This document shows, one piece after another, positions 1 through 10,800 of a DNA stretch of 64,000 nt (position 1 is its first letter; each line of letters starts with the position of its first letter). The DNA is taken from positions 905,780 to 969,779 of the forward strand of contig CAUYUJ010011558.1 of NCBI GenBank assembly GCA_963575745.1, written 5' to 3'. The notes under the pieces are model-generated. The model saw only the letters and a list, made by a program, of their open reading frames with translations, was not told the origin of the DNA and made no database searches. The stretch comes from Prorocentrum cordatum. Taxonomy: Eukaryota > Sar > Dinophyceae > Prorocentrales > Prorocentraceae. A program made the position numbers and the translations under genes.

Positions 1-76
<76 letters not shown>

Positions 77-201
77 TAGTAGTAGTAGTAGCGGGAGAAG
101 TGGTAGTAGTAGAAGTCGTCGTCGTTGCCGCGGTCGCCATAGAGGCAGTAGTAGTCGCGGGATGTGTGGGAGTAGTGGTAGTAGTAGTAGTAGTCGTAGT
201 C

Positions 202-256
<55 letters not shown>

Positions 257-299
257 TAGTCGTAGTCGTAGTCGCAGTCGCAGTAGTATGAGTAGTCGC

Positions 300-337
<38 letters not shown>

Positions 338-365
338 CAGTAGTAGTAGTAGTCGCAGTAGTCGC

Positions 366-401
<36 letters not shown>

Positions 402-442
402 CGTGGAAGCAGCAGTAGAAGTAACATCAATAGTAGTAGCAA

Positions 443-518
<76 letters not shown>

Positions 519-587
519 CGTAGTCGTAGTCGTAGTCGTAGTCGTAGTCGTAGTCGTAGTCGTAGTCGTAGTCGTAGTCGTAGTCGT

Positions 588-618
<31 letters not shown>

Positions 619-640
619 CGACAGTGTGTATTTGTGTGTA
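1..640. repeat. GTA/GTC trinucleotide microsatellite
   Basis: Almost pure GTA repeats with interspersed GTC, ending in a regular 6-bp GTCGTA block from about 518 to 615. Open frames here on both strands (poly-Ser, poly-Val, poly-Tyr/Asp) follow from the 3-bp period and are not taken as genes. The tract starts at the window edge, so its full length is unknown. Confidence 0.97.
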
Positions 641-1030
641 CTTCCTACGTCCCGACCGCGCCGCAGCCGCTCTGGCCCCAGCCCTCCTCCTGCCACCATT
701 ACCTCCGACGATTCGATATTTTGAGCCTCTGGGCCGCGGTCCTCTCGACCGATTCCTTGGAACTTGCCAGACATCCCGAGCCAGATTCTCCTGGGCTGCC
801 CTGGAGCCCTGCAGACGCCCTCCCAGGAGGCCGAGGACACGGAACACACGTCGGGCTTCGGGAGGTAAACAGAGCATCAATGACATGCTGCAGTCGGGAC
901 CCTGACAGCCAGCGTGTTATTCCTTTTTTTTGTCCCAGAGCTTGGCTGTTCTTCAACACTCACACGCTGATGGGTCCCCCAGTGCGGCGTGTTATTGGTA
1001 TTATTTAATCGCTTCGCTCATTCTGCCGGC
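641..1030. other. Non-coding, nothing recognised
   Basis: No domain, splice-bounded exon or RNA gene was recognised. The reading frames crossing this stretch are extensions of the adjacent microsatellite. Confidence 0.5.
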
Positions 1031-1185
1031 CCTGGAGCACTATTTGGGGCCTCTTAGGGGCCGTCTTGGGGGCTTCTTGGGGGCTTCTTGGGAGCGTCTT
1101 GGGGCTCCCTGGCGGCGTATTGGGCTCCCCTGGGGCCTCTTGGGGGGCTCGTGGGGGCCCCTTGGGGCGGGAGGGGGGGAAGTCG
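1030..1185. repeat. Degenerate GGGGCCTCTTGG minisatellite
   Basis: Short imperfect units of about 15 bp built on GGGGC-C/T-TCTTGG. The same motif recurs at 16590-16800 (same strand) and 14940-15120 (opposite strand), so this is a dispersed minisatellite family. Confidence 0.75.
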
Positions 1186-1890
1186 ATTGCAGCCCCCCCC
1201 TCGGAGGCCACGATCCTCGTGAGGGGTGGCGAAAAATAGCCTCCCCCCTGGGGATCGCCCGAGACCCAGCCGGGGATCGGCCGGGGTGTTTTTCGCCCGG
1301 GGCCCCGCAGGGGCCGCCCCGCGCGCGCGAACTAGAAATATTGTTAAGTAGTCACCGGAGATCTTACCACGCCTCTGGCCCGTTGGGCCGGCGAATTTTT
1401 GGTCCCCCAGGGCTGGATCATATTTTGACTCGCTGGAGGTCTGGGCTGCCAACCGCCGCCTCCCTGCACGCGCCCTTGCCGGCAGCCTCTCCTTGCGGGC
1501 GGCGCCGCGGAGCGGCCCAGCGATGGCCGAGGGCCTCGAGAGCAGCGGGCGCGGCGATGCCGAGGCCGAGACCGCCGCCGCTCACCGCCGCCGCTCGCCG
1601 CCGCCGCCGACGCTCCTCGCCGCCGCCGCCGCCGCTCCTCGCCACCGCCGCCGGCCTCGCAACCGCTGGCGCTGTTTTTTTTGTTCGTCCGCGAGCGCGT
1701 AGCGATCGTTACCCGCCCTCGCCCCCCCCACGTAACGGTAACGATCGTACATTGGGGGAGGGGCTTGGGCCCACCTTGGGGCTTGGGCCCACCTTCCCAC
1801 ATGCTGGTGCTCGCGCGCATACTGACTGTGGCGATCGCAGCGCACCCGCGCCCGGGCCCGCCCCGCGTAACGACGCTTACTGGAAAATAA
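1186..1890. other. GC-rich non-coding DNA with short repeats
   Basis: Holds a CCG/GCC-rich tract (about 1560-1665), an inverted repeat around 1700-1750 (GCGATCGTTACC against GGTAACGATCGT) and a tandem doubling of GGGCTTGGGCCCACCTT near 1757 and 1776. No gene was recognised. Confidence 0.5.
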
Positions 1891-1894
1891 AAAA

Positions 1895-2075
1895 ACAAAT
1901 CCGAAGATTGACAGCAGTTCCTGTCCGTTTTGAACTGGGTTCGCTGTCGGCGCCGCGACAGGCGTGGACCATTTGAGACAAAGAGTTGACTCAGTTGACT
2001 ATCCACCAGCGGCAGTTCTTGATTTCGGACAGTATTGACGTCGGGCATCGTGCTCAGTTTCATACCCACTGCTGC
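1895..2075 (+). repeat. Dispersed repeat R1, copy 1
   Basis: Opens with GACAGCAGTTCCTGTCCG and closes with GGCATCGTGCTCAGTTTC. Both ends recur in the same order and orientation at 6660-6890 and 35885-36270. Divergence and variable internal length suggest old interspersed copies of a mobile element. No coding capacity was seen. Confidence 0.65.
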
Positions 2076-3248
2076 GTGTCAATCGAGAGTTTGGGGTGTT
2101 TCCGAATGTTGCTTGTCGGCTTCGGCGCCCAGGCTCCCATGTCGGGCCCCCAGGACGGTCGACGATCGCCCCAGGGTGAGGAACTGACCAGGTGCTTCTC
2201 CCTGGTGGTGGTGGTGGAAGCCTCCGCTTGTATGCGCCTTATCGCGTCAGCCTCTCCCGAGGCGTCGTCGATCTTCGTGCGGTACGAGAGTTCGACTCCC
2301 CAGGGTGACCCCCTTTGAGAGGAGAGGGCGCACGCCTCTCGGACAGACCCCCAGCGCGGGGGCGAGGGGGTTCAGCGGTTCAAGGAGCGCATCGCAGCTG
2401 GCGACCTCCATGCCCAGCTCAGGTACGGCAAGAAGTGCGTGACGTGAGATGCCACCTGCTACGATCGGATCACTCCCGCGCACGGGCTCGACCTTCATGG
2501 GCTTGCGTTCCAGCGCACGGGCCTGACCTCGACCTCACTCCCACGCACGTGCCGTCGTTGCCACCGACGTGCTCGCGGGCACTTGCGCGCGGGGCGCGGG
2601 ACCCGCAGACCGTGCGAGCATGCCGCCGGCGCCCTCCAGCGTATCCCCCCCGTGCGGCCGCGGCAAATGCGGGGCCCGCTCGCCACGGCCAGGTTGCGGG
2701 GCCACGCCTGCATGGTCTCGAGCGGAGGCGAAGCATCCTGACTTGCCTGTAGGCCCACCAAATAATGTCCTCGTCACCTGTTGCGCCAAATGTTTTTGGA
2801 GCAGTTCTGTCTGAGGCAGCACTGGTTTCAGACATAGGTTCTACGCTGTAAGAACATGTCTTGGTTCTTAGAGCGTCACGTTGTTCATCTTAGAGCATCT
2901 CGTCGTAGGCCGAGAACAATGCCAGGACGGTCGGTCCCTGCCGCTGGGAGAGATCACCTCTACGAGGTCCCACGAGGACACGAGGAACGCGATCAGCACG
3001 TACAGCAGGAACATGTGCGACTGACAGCGGCTAACGATCTCACAGCCCCGCGGCCACAAGGTGGTACCGCAGCCGTACGGCTGTGACGGCACCTGCGCCG
3101 TGCGGGCGGGGCTCGTGGGGGTCTCCACGGGCCTTCAGGGTCGCGAGGCTCGCGGCTACTCGGAGCCTCGCATTCCTAACATTTTGCTGAAATATTCTTT
3201 CCTGTCCACCATGCCACCTGGCCCTCAGTGGGCTAACTTCCGGCGTGT
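2076..3248. other. No confident gene; one weak exon candidate
   Basis: Around 2317-2419 the + strand has an open frame rich in charged residues (including QRFKERIAAGDLHAQL) ending at a plausible donor, CTCAG|GTACGG. Around 2870-3060 the minus strand has a hydrophobic run (MFLLYVLIAFLVSSW). Neither has a matching partner exon or recognisable family, so neither is called as a gene. Confidence 0.3.
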
Positions 3249-3344
3249 CTGGCCAGCAAGGTGCGTCTTCCTCCTCGTCGTCCTCGTGGCCGTCGTCGTC
3301 GTCCTTCCTCTTCTCCTCTGCATGGTATCCTTGCTGGCCAGAGG
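3249..3344. repeat. Small foldback, perfect 14-bp inverted repeat
   Basis: TCTGGCCAGCAAGG near 3250 is repeated in inverted form, CCTTGCTGGCCAGA, near 3330, enclosing a pyrimidine-rich CTCGTCGTCC tract. The size and structure resemble a small terminal-inverted-repeat insertion, but no second copy was found in the window. Confidence 0.6.
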
Positions 3345-4110
3345 GGCTTTACAGCCGTGTCTTTTGAAGCATGCCCTCCTGTGCCGCTATCACTAACTTA
3401 GGTTTCTATTGCAAGCATCGTTGAGGCCTGTTCTTCACTTCCGTTCTTTTTGGGAGCAGGCCCTACTGCCTTCATAGTGTCGACTGTCGTCCGCTGTGGA
3501 GCCCGACTGTTGTCCGCCTTTCTTGTACACACACACTTGTGTCACCCATGGAGTTGCATAGAATGGCACGTGGATCGCCTACGGCTGTATCCCTCATTAC
3601 GCGTCCTCGGGGTAGGTGTGCTTTTGGTCGTGCCAGCGCCGCTTGCTTTGGAGGTGGAGCTTGGGATGCTGGGCAGGTTTCTGGCAATATCTATTTAAGT
3701 TGTTTTTTGCTTGGTGCATTTCCTCGTGAGGGCGAGGCTGAATGGTACGGCTTCCTGGGTCTTTTTTCATGTTCATTCCCAGGCCCCGGCCCTCCCTGCC
3801 CCCACACGCGGGGCAGGGACACGATGGGGGCGGTGCGGCACGGGGGCCCGGGCGGGCTCCGCACTCTTGTGCAGAGTTGTTCCGATTTTGGCCCTTCCGC
3901 ACGCGCCTCCGGCCCATGCCGGACAAGGCGGCATGGGGAGGTTGCCCGCAGCCTGCAGCTGGCACCGGGCTACGACCACAACCTTCCGCGTCGGTCCCTG
4001 CTCAAGGAGCGCACCCCGCCGCGACCATCTCGGCCCGAGCTGTTGTGCTCCCCTCCCAGCACTGCGAAGCCCGCGCGCGCCCTTCGAGGGGGCGGGCCTC
4101 GGCGCCATTC
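3345..4110. other. Upstream region of apyrase, no gene seen
   Basis: Contains a hairpin around 3798-3822 (CCCTGCCCC / GGGGCAGGG). An upstream exon for the apyrase transcript could lie here, because the DNA just before the start codon looks like an intron ending in CCCCCAG, but I cannot place one. Confidence 0.35.
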
Positions 4111-4258
4111 GAAGGAGGGATAGGAGGAGAAGAAGGTACCGATACTGTTGCTCGTCCTGGAGAGCCCTCGTCGCCCCGGCTGGGCTCTCGAAAATCTTGT
4201 CAGGAGGCGGCCCAGGAGAGGTGAGGGCGGTCTCGGTACCTTTTGCGGTTCCCCCAGT
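4111..4258 (+). mobile_element. Introner-like element, family B copy 1
   Basis: Begins AGGAGGAGAAGAAGGTACC and ends with GGTACC followed by CCCCCAG. GGTACCGATAC and GTCTCGGTACC form imperfect terminal inverted repeats. It aligns with intron 2 of the apyrase gene (4953-5122), sharing the core CCCTCGTCGCC and CTCGAAA. It ends at a good splice acceptor two bases before the apyrase ATG, so it may be an intron of the 5' leader or overlap a spliced-leader acceptor; the sequence alone cannot separate these. Confidence 0.55.
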
Positions 4259-4259
4259 C

Positions 4260-6088
4260 ATGGTGCCCTGGTGTCGGTGGGCGCACGGCGGTTGGTGTTT
4301 GCCGGTGCTGCTGCTGGCGCAGCGGGCGCAGCTGCTGGCCCGGGCCGAGAACCCGGCGCTGCGGGGGGCGGTGGATTACACAGTAGAGCAGGTGCTGGTG
4401 TTCGACGCCGGGAGCAGCGGCACGCGGATCCATGTCTTCAATCTCCAGCCTCGAAGAAGGAACAATGGCATAAACCAAAATATGCGGAGGTCCGCCCGGA
4501 TGCGTTGGATCTGCGCTGAGCCCTGCCCCTGGCGCGCTCTGCGCCAGAGACGGCGCAGATCCAAGAACTCCGCGCGGACCTCCGAACGTTGATATGTTTT
4601 AGTGTAGTTTTTCCTTCTTCTGCAGCCGCTTGTGCGTGGCGCGCACGTGCCCCGGATCGACCTCTCGGTGCGCGACGCGCAGACGAAGAAGGTGAAGCCA
4701 GGGCTGTCCAACTACGCCAAGGAACAGACCTTCGAGGCGGCGGGGCGGAGCATCCGGCAGCTGCTCGACTTCGCGGACGAGTTCGTGCCGGCCGAGCGCC
4801 GGGCTCGCACGCCGGCGCTGCTGAAGGCCACCGCGGGGCTGCGGAGCGTCGGGGATCAGGACGCCGCCGCGGTGTTGAAGTCGGTACGTCAGGCGCTCGC
4901 GAGCAGCGGGTACAGGTTTGAGGACGAGTGGGCCGACATCATCAAGGGGAAGGTCAGAGGAGGAAAAGGCACCCATACCACAACCCCTGTCTCGTTTTCG
5001 CCCTCTTGGGCATCCTGGCAGGCCCTCGTCGCCACCGCTGGATTCGCCTCGAAATCCTGGTCAGAGCACATCCCGAGAAAGGTCCGTGGAGTAGCGGTAT
5101 CGGCGCCTCTTGGTTTCCTAAGAAGGAGGAGGCGGGGCTCGCCTGGGTTGCGGCGAACTACCTCAGGGGCACCTTTGACGACGACCTCCGCGCCGAGGGC
5201 TCGCTAGGCGTTATCGAGATGGGGGGAGGTTCCACGCAGGTGTCTTTCCAGGTGGGCGGCGCCGACACAGTCGCCCCGGACGACAGTTTCGTCCTCACGA
5301 CAGCCACGGGCAGAGAGTACCGCTTGTACGCCCACAGCTACATTGGCTTCGGGCAGGATTACGCACAGATGCACCTGCGGGAGAGGGGACCGACCTCGCA
5401 GGCCAAGGACCCCTGCTACCCCGTCGGCTACCACAGGAACTCGGGAGATAGCCTGGTCGAGGGCTCTGGAGATCGGCAGGCTTGCCAGCAGGGCATCGTG
5501 GAGAGGCTTTTCGATGGGCAGGAGGGCGCCCCTGGGCACTACGCCAGCGAGCTGCCGCTGCGCGGCAAATTTGCCTGCACCGAGAACTTCTTCTACGTCC
5601 GCAGCAACGAGGCCCTGCCCATCTCGGGCGGCCTGGCCTCCATGGACGCGCAGGCAGGAGAGATCTGCTCGAGGGCGTTGGTGCCGACGCCAGAGCAGGC
5701 GGCCATCATGGACTCCGGCAAGGAGCCCGACCGGCCAAACTCGTGCTTCGGCCTGTCCTACCAGGTGGTGTTGCTCCAACAGCTGGGCGCCCCGACGCTG
5801 CCTGGCGTCGAGGTGGTGATCCAACGGAAGATCAACGGCGGCGACATCGACTGGGCACTGGGCGCCGCCCTCGTCCACGGCCTCGCCACCTTCCCGCGCC
5901 CCGGTGGCCTGGGCCCCGAGGACGGGGCCCCAGCGTACTACAGGGTCCTCGCGGTGCTGGGCATGCTGGCCATGGTGCCCCTGTTGCGGGCGGCGCTCGG
6001 CCCGCTGATCTGGAAGGGGCGCGGGGCGGCGCCCGCCTCCAAGGTGGCCACCACTGTGTTCGGCAAGGTGGCCGGGCCGGCCGAGTGA
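4260..6088 (+). CDS. GDA1/CD39 nucleoside phosphatase (apyrase), 3 exons
   Basis: Predicted to hydrolyse nucleoside tri- and/or diphosphates in the secretory lumen or at the cell surface. Exons: 4260 to about 4448, about 4626-4952, 5123-6088; roughly 493 residues, normal for the family. Apyrase conserved regions appear in order: DAGSSGTRIHVF (ACR1, exon 1), LLKATAGLR (ACR2, exon 2), EEAGLAWVAANYL (ACR3), GVIEMGGGSTQVSF (ACR4) and INGGDIDWALGAAL (ACR5) in exon 3. The ATG at 4260 is followed by a hydrophobic stretch (LPVLLLAQ) that fits a signal peptide or anchor. A C-terminal hydrophobic helix (VLAVLGMLAMVPLL) suggests a membrane anchor. Cysteines are frequent in exon 3, as in extracellular members. 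Both introns are phase 0 and carry foldback elements. Intron 2 is GT-AG. Intron 1 lies between two copies of CAGCC and shows no standard donor. Substrate preference cannot be read from sequence. Confidence 0.93.
4449..4625 (+). mobile_element. Introner-like element, family A copy 1 (apyrase intron 1)
   Basis: This interval separates ACR1 from the rest of the apyrase. It starts near GAAGAAGG and ends CCTTCTTCTGCAG, short inverted ends. Inside are long inverted arms, 4485-4516 (CGGAGGTCCGCCCGGA...) and 4553-4584, matching at 27 of 32 positions. The direct repeat CAGCC flanks the insert (4446-4450 and 4623-4627); removing one copy gives an in-frame join. Relatives at 32680-32870, 33855-34000 and 49950-50065 show that it is a mobile family. 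Confidence 0.7.
4953..5122 (+). mobile_element. Introner-like element, family B copy 2 (apyrase intron 2)
   Basis: A GT-AG intron of 170 bp, AAG|GTCAGA to CCTAAG|AAG, phase 0. It joins IIKGK to KEEAGLAWV within conserved region 3. GGCACCCATACC near the start and GGTATCGGCGCC near the end form an imperfect inverted repeat. The body aligns with 4111-4258 upstream of the same gene. Confidence 0.65.
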
Positions 6089-6659
6089 GGCGCCGAGGGG
6101 TCAGCGGCGCGAGGAGGCTCCCCTCCTGCGGGGCGTCAGGCGACCGCCTCACCGATGCGGGCCGGGCCCAGGATCAAGAAAGCGCAAACATGGATTACGG
6201 CGAGCGGATTAGCGACGGATCCCATTTCCATGCAGAATCGGCTCGCTCCGCCACCAACACGGGCGGCAGTGTCGCCATGATTTGGGGGTGCCCTCCCCGA
6301 TCCATGGATCTGGCTCACGCGTCAGATCCGCGGATCCCCGACAGGACCTGCGCCTTGCTCCCAGGATCGGTGTCCCTGCGCCCTTGGCTTCCTGCTCCCC
6401 CGGGCCCCTCAATGCAGGGCGCGCGCGACGTTATCTGGGGCGAGGCCGCAACCCGCGTGGGCGGCCGGGCCGAACCTGGTCTGACCCCCCCCCCGTCCTC
6501 TCCTCTGCAGGATCGAGATGAGGCGTTCCAGAAAGGGCCTCGCCGTCGAGGATCGAAGGAGTTGGCATCCCTTCCTCGGCGGAAGGCGACAGAAGGTCGG
6601 CAGAAGTTGGCGGAAGTCCAGCGGAAGTAAAAGTCGACCGAAGAGATGCCAACATTTTC
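6089..6659. other. Downstream of apyrase, nothing recognised
   Basis: Presumed 3' untranslated and intergenic DNA. No exon, RNA gene or repeat family was recognised. Confidence 0.45.
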
Positions 6660-6890
6660 AGGTGCAGGGTTTCTGGAACCTGCCAGATGGGCACGGAAAG
6701 AATGGTGACGAAGACCCGACAGCAGTTCCAGCCCTTTTTGAACAGCGTTCGCTGTCCGTGCCGCCGAGGACGTTGCCCTCTCGAGACAGAAGATCGCCTG
6801 CCCAAGAGCTGCCGTTATCGGTTTTGGGCAACGTTTGTTGTTGGAGGGCATCGTGCGCAGTTCTGTCCGTACCCTTTGGGGGCGTGCCAA
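6660..6890 (+). repeat. Dispersed repeat R1, copy 2
   Basis: Contains GACAGCAGTTCCAGCCC, then TTTGGGCAACGTTTGTTGTTG and GGGCATCGTGCGCAGTT, the same ordered blocks as the copies near 1.9 and 36 kb. Confidence 0.65.
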
Positions 6891-7055
6891 TGTCCGTGGC
6901 CTGCCCTCCCCGCGCCACGTCCGCTCTGGCCGGGCCCCTGGGCCGCGACGCCGCGGATACGTGGCGTTTTCTCGCAGACGCCCCGCGCGGATGCGGATAT
7001 GTTCGCCGCTCGTGATCCTGAAGGTCCCATCCCCCTCCTCCAGAGACTTCCCGCT

Positions 7056-8075
7056 AGGACCAAGCCCCGACGCGCAAGGACCAATCAAAAGCTTCACAGT
7101 ACAAAACGGTCAGTTGGTCCTGTGGAGTCTTTGTTTGGTCCTTGCGCGTCGGGGTTGGGTCCTTGCCTTGCGAGCTGTTTGGATCTGTGGTGCGCGGGCG
7201 CAGCGGACCAGCGGTGAAGTGGGGCACTTTCGCCCCGCGCGCGCCCTGGCAGGGCCAAGGAGCCGACGCGAAAGGCCAAAACAAAGGCCCGAGCCTTTGC
7301 TTTGGCCTTTCGCGGGTCCACGGGACCTGTAGATCCACAGGACCACACCCGGGCTTCACGGGCAAGGAGCAAGGAAATGCTCAACAGGACCATTCCGGGT
7401 TCACAGGCACAAGCCCGAGCGGAGCAGTGGAGCATTTTCACCCCGCGCGCGTGCCCCGGCAGAGCCCTGGGACCGACGCGCAAGGACCAAACAAAAACTC
7501 CACAGGACCATACCCCTCCCAAACCCGAGCGGAGCAGCGGGGCCGTGGAGCATTTTCGCCCCGCACACGCGCCCTGGCAGGGCCCGGGAACCGACGCGAC
7601 AAGGCCAAACAAAGGGCGCGCAGGACCGAACCCGGGCCCCGCAGGCCCAAACAGATTCGAGCGGAGCAGCGGAGCAGCGGAGCAGTGGCACATTGTCGCC
7701 CCGCGCGCGCGCCCCGACAGGGCTTGGGGGCCGACGCGCAAGGATCAAACAAAGGCTCCACAGGACCGCACCCGAGCTCCACAGGCCCAAACCCGAGCTG
7801 AGCAGCGGAGCAGTGGAGCATTTTCGCCCCCCGCGCGCTCTCCCTGGCAGGTCCCCGGGACCGGCGCGCAAGGACCAAGTAAAAGTTCCACAGGATGATA
7901 CCCGGGTTCCACTGGCCCAAACCCGAGCGGAGTAGTGGAGTGAGCGTTTTCACCCCGCGCGCGCGCGTCCTGCAGGGCAGGGGGAACGACGCGCAAGGAC
8001 CAAACAAAGTTTCCACAGGACCATACCCGGGGCCCACAGGCCCAAATTCGAGCGGAGCAGTGGAACATTTTCGCC
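7056..8075. repeat. About 130-bp tandem satellite with palindromic left end
   Basis: Units recur about every 126-138 bp, marked by GACGCGCAAGGACCAAA at about 7467, 7588, 7728, 7858 and 7985, each followed by CCACAGGACC, GAGCGGAGCAGTGGAGCAT and TTTCGCCCCGCGCGC. The left edge is rearranged: the unit at 7069 faces an inverted unit at 7110-7155, and 7255-7318 is another palindrome around GCCTTTG. Open frames of up to about 215 codons on the minus strand reflect the repeat and its GC content; no family was recognised. Confidence 0.9.
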
Positions 8076-10654
8076 GATCGAAGCCGATCTCCCGATGGGG
8101 GTTCTCCGCTTCGTTCCGATCTCACCCCCCAGTCTCCCGTCCACCGCCTGGGCGCCCTTCTCTTGGCAGACCTCCGACGATGTGTGTGTTCTCAATCCCG
8201 GCGGTGTTTCCCCGATCTGGGCCTCTGGGGCCCGTTGTCGGGCCCGCGCGCCATCAAAAAGGGATTCAGGAGGCAAACGCGAGGAAGCGGTTGGGACCTC
8301 TATGGTCGCGCTTTGAAGAACAGATCGGAGAGGATAATCATGTGGGTTCGCAGGTGCGCCCCCGACCGGCCCATTTGACGAACCGGCCCCTTCCGTGGCG
8401 GTCCCGCACCTCGCTCCAAAGCGTGGGCAGTGAGGATCCATGGCAGGGGCCGGGGGGCTGTCACGGCAGTGGCTCGTCAACGAAAGGATTTGTTTGGCCG
8501 CGCCCAATTCTTGAGAATGAACCGTGTTGTCGCGAGATTCCTGCGCCCGCCTTAGGGGAGGCCACGCTCAAGTTGGGTATGTGTTTGAATGTTTATGGCC
8601 TGTTCTGTCAGATTTATCTTGCCTCATGGAAGGTGTTCTCGCTTCGGGGTTCTTTCCAGCGGCCTGGCTTTGCCGAGAGTTCTCTAGACGGGGTGGCGGG
8701 CGGCGCGCCCAGGGCGGTGGCGCGGTTGGGTCGGCCTTCTAAGATGGCGGAGGGTTGCTTAGAAGACAGCGGTTTTCTCACAGGATGGAGGAGAGGAGCT
8801 GCTGGTCATTGCTCTTCGGCGGGCGACGTCTGTCGCTCGGCTGGCCAGGGATCCGGCCAGACCGCAGCGGTCAGGCAGGGTCATCCATGGAGTTCAGGAT
8901 GCGGTCGAGATTTGCATTCATATTCAGTGCGTGTTGGAATTTCGGAAGCCTCTTTCCCCAGACACCCGAGGCGAAGTCGATATGGATAAGCATGTGGCCG
9001 TTAGCTATCAGATGCTTATCCACATCCACTGCGGTTCGGCCTTCTCACGCCCCTTCCCAAAAAGTCCAAGACGCAGCGGATATGAACACATAGCTTCCCC
9101 GCATAAAACTGGCGATGTGACACATCTGCCTCTGGTGCAAGCTGGTGGTGTGTTGTCCCTTCACGGCTCCTGTGAAACCGCACACCCAGGCAGTTTGGAA
9201 CTCTTGTGTGTCTGCTCGATGCCGCCATCGGCAGGTTGTCGGTTTTTCGGTGGCGTGGTGGGCCACCTGCGAATTTTGTCCCGCCGTCGGTGTAGCGCTC
9301 GGCCTCGGAGTTGGTGATGGTCTCGCCGCAGACTGTCGCTGTGGCCCTGGGTTCTGCGAGCATGCATGGCGTATGATGAGGACACGTAATTCGAACCTTC
9401 GATGGCGATGCGGTCCTGGGTACCGCCGTATGGTTGGTATTTGAGCTGCGCGTTATCGTCGGTGCGAGCCTCCTGCGTCGTCTCGGCCTGGTTGGTCTAG
9501 AGCTGGTTGGCCTGGTCTGCTGCAACGTGGGCGCCGCCATGATTGGTGTGCGTGGCTCCGTCGTTTGAGCTGGTGCTGCCGTCGGATGCTGGTGCTCCGT
9601 GTCTTGCCCCCGTGGTGGATTTGTATTGCATATGGCTGTCACTGAGACGTGCGGCTTCCGGTGTTGCTGTCGCCCGAGTCGGTATCGTTTTAGATTCCAT
9701 GCTTAGACCTGGCGTGGGTCTTGTTGAATGTTGCGCCGGTGTCGGCGGTGCCAGCGCTGGCGCTCGGCGAATCGCGTGTCGCGGACACCACGCAGTGCCG
9801 CCAGTGTTGCCTTGGCTTGTGCGTGAGAAAAAGGGGCCGAGGAGCAGTGCAGCCGAGGGAGATCAAAGGTGAGGGGATGGGTCTGGGAGACGGTGTTGTT
9901 GGCAGTGCGCCAGGCCTCGGCGGTGGGATATTTCAATGCAGCAGCAGCGTTTTATGGGTTGTCGCAGTCAACGCGCTGAAAGAAGGACTGCTTTGGGCTC
10001 AGAAGGGGCTCGGGCGTTCGGGCCGCTCCTTGAGAATTAGGGCTTGGAGCCCGGTCGTGGCAGAGGCTTGCTCGCCACGGCCGGAATATCCCCGTCGTTC
10101 TTTAGTACGCTTTCCTCATGGTAGCACGCTGATTCTATGCAGGTTCTCATTTGTGTCGCACGGTACTTGGCAGTGCTGGTCGGTGCAGAGAAGGCCCGTC
10201 GGTGCCGGCTCAGATGTTCGCCGAATGCAATGCATGTTGCGCTCTGCCTTCTCGAGATCGGCCTTGTTGTAGATCTGTGTTGGGAGGACGTTGTGGTCCT
10301 GATTCTGGTTGGGGCAAGATTCGCCGTTGCGTCCAGAGTATGGTTGGACGAGCTCCAGCTCCAGTGGTCGCGGGTGGCGAGATCCTGCGCACCATTCCCA
10401 GAATGGCGTTATCAGTGCACGGCTCTCCCGTGTCGGCCCTTGGTGGCGTCTGGATGCATCCAGGTGTGCGTCGCGGGGCGGTGTTGTGCAGCCTCGATGG
10501 CCTGGGTGTGCCAGTGAGGCGGTGGAATTTCCAGTCGTGTACGTCGATGCTGCGACGCAGGAAGAACCAATTAGCGAAGTGACTCCTCCAGCTTTGCGAG
10601 GCTGGTGAGTGTTTGTCGCCAGCAGCCCCCGCGCCGCCACCTGGCTTCGCCCTG
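8076..10654. other. Long region without a supportable gene
   Basis: Moderate GC with several minus-strand open stretches, the longest around 9016-9642 and 10116-10718. The predicted peptides have no recognisable domain, and I could not pair exons by splice signals. The tract 9700-9936 on the minus strand reads protein-like but stands alone. It may hold a decayed element or diverged gene. Confidence 0.35.
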
Positions 10655-10800
10655 CGCGGGCCCGGCTTCCGTCTCCCTCTTGCCCGCGCCGGGCGTCTCT
10701 CCTCCCTCCCCCGTGCATTGCTGCTTAACTAGCATTCGCATGTCCTGATGGTGCTCTTCCGCCAGCGCAGTCACTCTGCCCAGCCGCCGACGCGAAAAAG
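10655..10800. repeat. Dispersed repeat R5, copy 1
   Basis: Includes GTGCTCTTCCGCCAGCGCAG and TCACTCTGCCCAGCCGCCGA, nearly identical to 47895-48015, with similar C/T-rich DNA upstream in both places. On the minus strand both copies translate to RRRLGRVTALAEEH, so the repeat may derive from a coding sequence. Confidence 0.7.

Noticed and set aside
162-905. Ser/Arg-rich open frame of 247 codons
   Set aside because: It is a translation of the GTA/GTC microsatellite running on into unrelated DNA; equally long Val- and Tyr/Asp-rich frames cover the same bases.
7056-8075. CRISPR-like array
   Set aside because: The 130-bp units are alike over their whole length, with no constant-repeat/unique-spacer pattern, and the host is clearly eukaryotic.
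9016-9642. RNase H-like domain on the minus strand (YTDGG)
   Set aside because: Only a five-residue resemblance; the other catalytic positions and the fold pattern are absent.
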